From Brevundimonas sp. (GTDB taxonomy: Bacteria > Pseudomonadota > Alphaproteobacteria > Caulobacterales > Caulobacteraceae): 10,156 nucleotides of DNA. The stretch spans positions 1 through 10,156 of the forward strand of contig JAAXIW010000387.1 in the NCBI GenBank assembly GCA_012270135.1. The letters run 5' to 3'. Of the stretch, positions 6,069 through 10,156 are shown in pieces. Both the position numbers and the translations under genes were made by a program. The notes beneath the pieces are model-generated. The model did not search any database. It was not told where the DNA came from and saw only the letters and a program-made list of their open reading frames with translations. Each line of letters begins with the position of its first letter. The first letter of the stretch is position 1.

Positions 6069-7478
6069 ATGGCTTCGATGACATCCTATGACCTGGTGAT
6101 AATCGGCGGCGGGCCGGGCGGGTACCCCTGCGCCATCCGGGCGAGCCAGCTCGGCATGTCGGTGGCGGTTATCGACGACCGGGAACTCCTCGGTGGAACC
6201 TGCCTGAACATCGGGTGCATTCCGTCAAAGGCGCTGCTGCAGGCCACAGAGCGGCTGGAGATGGCCCGCAATCTCGAGGCTTTCGGCGTCCTGGTCGACA
6301 ATGTGCGGGCCGACCTTGCAGGCGTCATGCGGCACAAGGCCAGGGTCGTGACGGAGCTTGGTGAAGGGGTCGCCTACCTCCTGCGCAAGAACAAGGTCAC
6401 CCGCCTGCAGGGCCGCGGCCGGCTGCTGTCGCGCGACCGTGTGGAAGTGAGCGCCCCGGACGGCAGCTTCGAGGTGCAGGTCCGCAAGGCGATCGTGCTC
6501 GCCAGCGGATCGAAAGCGGCGACGTTGCCGGACCTGCCCATCGACGAGCAGCGGATCGTCACCTCGGCGGGCGCCCTCAGCCTGACGGCGGCGCCGCGCC
6601 ATCTGGCGGTGATCGGCGGCGGCTATGTCGGACTGGAGCTGGGCTCCGTCTGGCGCCGTCTCGGCAGCGAGGTCACCGTCGTCGAGGTGCTCGACCGGAT
6701 CGCGTCCGGCGTTGATTCAGAGATGTCGACGGCGCTGCACAAGGTGCTCGAGGCCCAGGGCTTCCAATTCTGCCTGGCGCACAAGGTGGTCGGATCGCGA
6801 ATGGAGGCGGACGACGTCGTCCTTGAGGTCGAGCCCATGGGAGACGGCGCGCGAGGAACCATCAAGGCCGATGTCGTGCTCGTGTCCATTGGCCGACGTC
6901 CCGCCACCGACGGACTCGATCTGGAGACGGTCGGCATCAAGCCGGACCCAAGGGGCTATATTCCGGTCGACGACGGCTTTCGAACCAGCGCCGAAGGGGT
7001 CTACGCCATCGGCGATGTCATCGGCGGCGCCATGCTGGCCCACAAGGCGGAGGAAGAAGGGATCGCCCTTGCCGAGCGCCTTGCCGGCGCCGCGGGCCAT
7101 GTCGACTACGGAACAATCCCGGCCGTCGTCTACACCTGGCCGGAACTGGCCTCAGTCGGGCGCACCGAGGACGACCTCAAGGCGGCCGGCGTGGCCTATC
7201 GCGTCGGGCGCTTTCCGTTCTCGGCAAACGCCATGGCCAAGGCGCGGTTGGAGAAGAACGGGCTGGTCAAGGTGTTGGCGGACGCCGGCACGGACAGGAT
7301 TCTCGGCGTGCACATCCTGGGGCCGGACGCGGGCAGCCTGATCCATGAAGCGGTCGCCGTCATGCAATTCGGCGCGGCGGCCGAAGACGTGGCGCGGACG
7401 AGCCATGCGCATCCGACGCTTCCGGAAGCCTTGCGCGAGGCATGCCTGGCTGTGGCCGACCGCACGATCCACCTGTAA
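6069..7478 (+). CDS. lpdA: Dihydrolipoyl dehydrogenase (E3-type flavin disulfide reductase)
   Basis: A 469-aa homodimeric flavoenzyme that reoxidises dihydrolipoamide with NAD. ATG 6069 is chosen because GAAGG lies at 6056-6060 and the FAD motif then begins near residue 11; a TTG at 6009 would add 20 residues of no family character. FAD loop: I11-I-G-G-G-P-G-G18. Redox disulfide: C45 and C50 in GGTCLNIGCIPSK. NAD loop: V181-I-G-G-G-Y-V-G188. Second FAD contact: Y312-A-I-G-D316. Active-site base pair of the partner subunit: H448 and E453 in HPTLPE. The length is normal. No E1 or E2 gene or lipoyl domain is nearby, so this may be a spare or specialised E3. It lies 63 bases after the P450 gene on the same strand and is probably cotranscribed. 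Mercuric reductase is excluded: there is no C-terminal vicinal Cys pair. Confidence 0.94.
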   Translation: MASMTSYDLVIIGGGPGGYPCAIRASQLGMSVAVIDDRELLGGTCLNIGCIPSKALLQATERLEMARNLEAFGVLVDNVRADLAGVMRHKARVVTELGEGVAYLLRKNKVTRLQGRGRLLSRDRVEVSAPDGSFEVQVRKAIVLASGSKAATLPDLPIDEQRIVTSAGALSLTAAPRHLAVIGGGYVGLELGSVWRRLGSEVTVVEVLDRIASGVDSEMSTALHKVLEAQGFQFCLAHKVVGSRMEADDVVLEVEPMGDGARGTIKADVVLVSIGRRPATDGLDLETVGIKPDPRGYIPVDDGFRTSAEGVYAIGDVIGGAMLAHKAEEEGIALAERLAGAAGHVDYGTIPAVVYTWPELASVGRTEDDLKAAGVAYRVGRFPFSANAMAKARLEKNGLVKVLADAGTDRILGVHILGPDAGSLIHEAVAVMQFGAAAEDVARTSHAHPTLPEALREACLAVADRTIHL

Positions 7479-7573
7479 CGACCGCCCGTCGCGTGGCTGC
7501 CCGGGCTGGCCGCGCGGCGCCGAGGCGTCCCGGCGGGCGTAGAGGACCCGTAGCCGCCTACGAGCCCGGCCGC

Positions 7574-7600
7574 GTCGCGAATAAAGCGCGACAGCGTCGC
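7574..7600 (+). other. Alternative small hairpins in the leader of the iron permease gene
   Basis: GTCGCG (7574-7579) and CGCGAC (7587-7592) form a 6-bp stem with loop AATAAAG. The second arm can instead pair as GCGAC (7588-7592) with GTCGC (7596-7600) around AGC. The two foldings exclude each other. The element lies 42-68 bases before the iron permease start. It could be an operator dyad or a leader switch, or coincidence in GC-rich DNA. A further small stem, CGTAG-CCGC-CTACG, lies at 7549-7562; neither has a U-tract. Confidence 0.3.
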
Positions 7601-7606
7601 CGCCTG

Positions 7607-7617
7607 AATGCTAATGC
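7607..7617 (+). promoter_or_regulatory. Possible Fur-like half site
   Basis: AATGC-T-AATGC is a tandem pair in the register of the NATNAT hexamers that make up Fur boxes, 25 bases before the start codon of an iron-permease-family gene. The second half does not continue the pattern well (GAGCCGTTC), so this is only a partial match. It is mentioned because of its position before an iron gene. Confidence 0.25.
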
Positions 7618-7641
7618 GAGCCGTTCACATCTGGATTGACC

Positions 7642-9573
7642 ATGCGTCCTCTGCTCCGTCTGCTTGCCCTGCTGTTCGCCCTGGGGCTGGCCGCGCCCGC
7701 CCTGGCCCAGACGCCGTCCGCCTCCGAGGCCCAGGTCGCCTGGCGGCTGCTCGACTATGTAGCGGTCGACTACGCCGGCGCGGTGGCCGACGGTCAGGTG
7801 ACCAATCCGGCCGAATACGGGGAGATGATCGAGTTCGGCGGCCAGATCCGGACCCGCCTGGACGCCCTGCCGCCGAATCCGGCCAAGGCCGGTCTGGTCC
7901 GCGACGCCGAGGCCCTGCAGGCGGCCATCAGGGACAAGGCGGATCCGCGCGTCGTTGGCGACCGGGCCAAGGCGCTCGCCGGCGCGGTGCTGACGGCCTA
8001 TCCGAGCCCGCTGGCGCCTTCGTTCCCGCCTGATCTGGCCCGCGGCGCGACGCTCTATGCCGAGCAATGCTCGGTCTGCCATGGCGTGACCGGACGCGCC
8101 GACGGCCCGGGCGCCGAGGGGCTTGATCCGCCCGCGATCGCCTTCGCGGATGTGGAGCGCGCCCGTCAGCGCAGCGTGTTCGGCCTCTACCAGGTCATCG
8201 ATCAGGGGCTGGAGGGCACGGCGATGGCCAGCTTCGCCCATCTGCCGGCCGAGGACCGCTGGGCCCTGGCCTTCTACGTGGGCCGGTTCGCCTTCACCGA
8301 CGCCGAAGCCGCCGAAGGTCGACGCCTCTGGGAGAGCGACCCGGCGATCCGCGCCGTCTTCCCGGACCTGGCCGCCCTCACCCAGGCGACGCCGGCCGAG
8401 CTGGCGACAAGGATCGGCGAGACGAAGGCACGGGCGGTCACGGCCTACCTGCGCCGCCACCCGGAGGCGACGGTCCGCGCCGAGGGATCGACCCTGTCCC
8501 TGGCCCGGACGCGACTGGCCGAAAGCGAGGCCGCCTATCGCCGGGGCGATCGCAGGGCCGCGACCGACCTGGCCCTGTCGGCCTATCTCGACGGCGTCGA
8601 ACCGATGGAGCCGGCGCTGGGCGCCCGCGACGGCGCCTTGCTGCGGCGGGTCGAGACGGCCATGACCGACCTGCGCGTCTCGATCAGCAGGGGCGCGCCG
8701 GCCCAGGAGGTCGCGGACCGGGTCGCCCGCGCGAACGCCCTGCTGGACACGGCCGAACGCGCACTCGCGCCCCAGGAGGCGGACAATCTCGCCAGCTTCC
8801 TCGGCGCCTTCACCATCCTGCTGCGCGAAGGTCTGGAAGCCATCCTCATCGTGGTGGCGATGATCGCCTTCCTCAGGAAGGCCGAACGTCCCGAGGTGCT
8901 GCGCTACGTCCACGGCGGCTGGGTGGCCGCGCTGGTCGCCGGCGGCGCCACCTGGGCGGCCGCGACTTTCTTCATCTCCATCAGCGGCGCCAGCCGGGAG
9001 CTGACCGAAGGGTTCGGCTCGCTTCTGGCGGCCGTCGTGCTCGTCTCGGTCGGCATCTGGATGCACGGCAAGTCGCACGCCGACGCCTGGCAGACCTATA
9101 TCCGCGACAAGCTCTCTCACGCCCTGTCGAAACGGTCGGCCTGGTTCCTGTTCCTGCTGGCCTTCGTGGTGGTCTACCGCGAGGTGTTCGAGACCATCCT
9201 GTTCTATGCGGCGATCTGGAGCCAGGGCGGCCATCTCGGCATGCTGGCCGGCGCCCTTACGGCGGTGGCGATCCTGGCCGTGGTGGCCTGGGCCTTGCTG
9301 GCCTACAGCAAGCGCCTCCCGATCGGCCGGTTCTCCTCCCTGAGCTCGATCCTGATGGCCATCCTGTCGGTCGTCCTCGTCGGCAAGGGGGTGGCGGCGC
9401 TGCAGGAGGCGGGCTGGCTCGATGTCCATCCGCTGGCGTGGATCCCCCGCATCGAGATCCTCGGTCTTTATCCGACGGTCGAAGGCGTCGCCGTTCAGCT
9501 TCTGACGATCGCTATCCTCGTGGTCGGCTTCTCCCGGCATGCGGCGCCGAAAGGCGCGCGCCCAGCCTCTTGA
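7642..9573 (+). CDS. FTR1-family iron permease with fused N-terminal cytochrome c
   Basis: A 643-aa multidomain protein. ATG 7642 is chosen because it puts a clean signal peptide at the N-terminus (MRPLLRLLALL..., cleavage after ALA22); a TTG at 7636 is also in frame. Residues 23-125 are a helical periplasmic region. Residues about 131-220 form a class I cytochrome c domain with C143-S-V-C-H147 and probable axial M195 in T-A-M-A-S-F. Residues 225-385 are a second helical, Arg/Ala-rich periplasmic region. From about 386 to 632 is the FTR1 permease with some seven membrane segments and two iron-binding motifs, R395-E-G-L-E399 and R513-E-V-F-E517. FTR1-type permeases couple ferrous oxidation to ferric transport; here the fused heme domain presumably takes the electron in place of a multicopper oxidase or the EfeB peroxidase. 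No efeO or efeB gene follows. The substrate is probably iron. Confidence 0.92.
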   Translation: MRPLLRLLALLFALGLAAPALAQTPSASEAQVAWRLLDYVAVDYAGAVADGQVTNPAEYGEMIEFGGQIRTRLDALPPNPAKAGLVRDAEALQAAIRDKADPRVVGDRAKALAGAVLTAYPSPLAPSFPPDLARGATLYAEQCSVCHGVTGRADGPGAEGLDPPAIAFADVERARQRSVFGLYQVIDQGLEGTAMASFAHLPAEDRWALAFYVGRFAFTDAEAAEGRRLWESDPAIRAVFPDLAALTQATPAELATRIGETKARAVTAYLRRHPEATVRAEGSTLSLARTRLAESEAAYRRGDRRAATDLALSAYLDGVEPMEPALGARDGALLRRVETAMTDLRVSISRGAPAQEVADRVARANALLDTAERALAPQEADNLASFLGAFTILLREGLEAILIVVAMIAFLRKAERPEVLRYVHGGWVAALVAGGATWAAATFFISISGASRELTEGFGSLLAAVVLVSVGIWMHGKSHADAWQTYIRDKLSHALSKRSAWFLFLLAFVVVYREVFETILFYAAIWSQGGHLGMLAGALTAVAILAVVAWALLAYSKRLPIGRFSSLSSILMAILSVVLVGKGVAALQEAGWLDVHPLAWIPRIEILGLYPTVEGVAVQLLTIAILVVGFSRHAAPKGARPAS

Positions 9574-9631
9574 GCGGGCGTCTGAGGCCCTCAACTGCGA
9601 CCCGTTGGCAGGGTTTCGGAGCTGCTTGGGC

Positions 9632-9685
9632 GCCGATAGCCGCGCAGTCCGCGGATACCCAAGGTGCGGGGCCGCAGCCGATAGC
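9632..9685 (+). repeat. 9-bp direct repeat GCCGATAGC
   Basis: GCCGATAGC occurs at 9632-9640 and 9677-9685, 45 bases apart, in the region before the Fic gene. A short GC stem, CCGCG-CAGTC-CGCGG (9640-9654), follows the first copy. There is no terminator-like U run after the iron permease gene. No function can be assigned. Confidence 0.35.
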
Positions 9686-9687
9686 GT

Positions 9688-9715
9688 GCGGAGACCACCC
9701 TTGGTGCGGAGATTA
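9688..9715 (+). promoter_or_regulatory. Extra half sites of the Fic upstream motif
   Basis: GCGGAGA (9688-9694) and GCGGAGATTA (9706-9715) repeat the right arm (GCGGAGAATA) of the palindromes that follow. They are 18 bases apart, start to start. They may be accessory half sites for the same binding protein or remnants of older copies of the module. Confidence 0.35.
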
Positions 9716-9749
9716 GGCGCCCTATTCTCCGCACTTCGCGCGGAGAATA
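9716..9749 (+). promoter_or_regulatory. Palindromic module, copy 1, upstream of the Fic gene
   Basis: GGCGCCC (9716-9722) leads into a perfect 10-bp inverted repeat, TATTCTCCGC (9723-9732) and GCGGAGAATA (9740-9749), around 7 bases. It lies upstream of a possible -35 (TTGCTC, 9753-9758). The same module recurs at 9770-9804. It is probably an operator for an autoregulated gene or for an unknown repressor. Confidence 0.6.
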
Positions 9750-9769
9750 ACCTTGCTCTTGCGGCGAAT

Positions 9770-9804
9770 GGCGCCCATATTCTCCGCAAGGAGTGCGGGG
9801 AATG
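9770..9804 (+). promoter_or_regulatory. Palindromic module, copy 2, covering the Fic ribosome binding site and start codon
   Basis: GGCGCCC (9770-9776), one extra A, TATTCTCCGC (9778-9787), 7 bases, then GCGGGGAATG (9795-9804), two mismatches from copy 1. The 7-base middle holds the ribosome binding site AAGGAG (9788-9793) and the right arm ends in the ATG of the Fic gene. Dyad centres of the two copies are 55 bp apart, about five helical turns. A possible promoter is TTGCTC (9753-9758), 17 bases, CATATT (9776-9781). A bound protein, or the RNA hairpin itself, would block expression. Confidence 0.6.
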
Positions 9805-10156
9805 GCGCAATACATCCATGAGATCGAAGGCTGGCCGCGTCTGGACTGGCGCGCTGACGCGCTTGCCGATCGCCTCGCAGCCGTCCGTCATCGCCAGGGC
9901 CTTCTGCTTGGCCGGATGCACACGCTCGGCTTCGACCTCCGCGCTGAAGCCGTCCTCGAGACCCTTACCGAAGATGTCCTGAAATCCAGCGAAATCGAAG
10001 GCGAGCTGCTCGACAAGGATCAGGTGCGATCCTCCATCGCCCGCCGCCTCGGCATGGATATCGGGGCCCTCGCCGCCGCGGATCGCAACGTCGAAGGCGT
10101 CGTCGAAATGATGCTCGACGCGACCCAGAACTTTGCGTCTCCGCTCACCGAGGAAC
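9802..10156 (+). CDS. Fic-family protein with DUF4172-type N-terminus, C-terminus outside window
   Basis: The first 118 codons of a Fic protein; the frame is open to the right edge. Fic enzymes usually transfer AMP from ATP onto a hydroxyl of a target protein. The ATG at 9802 has AAGGAG 8 bases before it. The N-terminal segment matches the DUF4172 style: G10-W-P-R-L-D-W, then RQGLLLGRM (31-39), LGFDLRAEA, LTEDVLKSSEIEGE (55-68), VRSSIARRLG (75-84) and DRNVEGVVEMMLDAT (94-108). S62-x3-E66-G67 fits the (S/T)xxxE(G/N) inhibitory motif that places a Glu against ATP in class II Fic proteins, so the protein should be autoinhibited. The catalytic HxFx(D/E)GNGR loop and any C-terminal DNA-binding domain would be beyond base 10156. 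The targets are unknown. Confidence 0.93.
   Translation, partial: MAQYIHEIEGWPRLDWRADALADRLAAVRHRQGLLLGRMHTLGFDLRAEAVLETLTEDVLKSSEIEGELLDKDQVRSSIARRLGMDIGALAAADRNVEGVVEMMLDATQNFASPLTEE

Noticed and set aside
6069..7478. Mercuric reductase, given the metal-related neighbours
   Set aside because: There is no N-terminal metal-binding domain and no C-terminal vicinal Cys pair; the end carries HPTLPE as in dihydrolipoyl dehydrogenase.
9640..9654. CCGCG-CAGTC-CGCGG stem as terminator of the iron permease gene
   Set aside because: Short stem and no U-tract after it; in this base composition such stems are expected by chance.
7558..9921. A 787-codon open frame on the minus strand across the iron permease gene
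   Set aside because: It is a shadow: the plus-strand frame has a signal peptide, CxxCH and both REGLE-type motifs, while the antisense translation is low-complexity Arg/Gly/Asp/His text with no recognisable domain. Long antisense frames are common in GC-rich coding DNA.

Overview
The window is GC-rich with strong G/C bias at third codon positions. Its gene families (CYP152 P450, metal-efflux cluster, cytochrome c-fused FTR1, DUF4172-type Fic) suggest an alphaproteobacterium, probably Caulobacterales or Sphingomonadales. This placement rests on recognising protein styles, not on a marker gene. Genes are packed tightly: no gene-free stretch exceeds 300 bases, and the longest gap is 228 bases (9574-9801). 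I see no tRNA, rRNA, CRISPR, transposase or attachment site.

Left part (1-4582) is a divergent metal-response locus. On the minus strand, reading leftward from 2872, lie a short cation diffusion facilitator (CDF), a class I SAM methyltransferase, a small secreted His/Cys-rich protein and a TolC/CzcC-type outer-membrane efflux protein that leaves the window at base 1. The first three are joined by 4-base stop/start overlaps. On the plus strand from 3030 lie lspA (signal peptidase II), a MAPEG-family membrane protein joined by a 4-base overlap, and a MerR-family metalloregulator. The 157-bp divergent spacer holds two matching MerR-type promoters, one per direction. Each has TTGATC at -35, a 19-bp spacer containing a 7-3-7 dyad, and a weak -10. 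The simplest model is that the MerR protein made at the end of the rightward operon controls both arms. The leftward arm would export metal across both membranes; czcB/czcA-like genes are expected just beyond base 1.

Middle part (4746-7478) carries a CYP152-type P450 peroxygenase (fatty-acid hydroxylase type) and a stand-alone dihydrolipoyl dehydrogenase, 63 bases apart and probably cotranscribed.

Right part: a 643-aa iron permease of the FTR1 family with a fused N-terminal c-type cytochrome (7642-9573), preceded by a leader with alternative small hairpins and a weak Fur-like half site. Next comes a 228-base intergenic region with a duplicated palindromic module. The second copy covers the ribosome binding site and start codon of a Fic AMP-transferase-family gene that runs off the right edge. 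The N-terminal inhibitory motif of that Fic protein is visible; its catalytic loop is outside the window.
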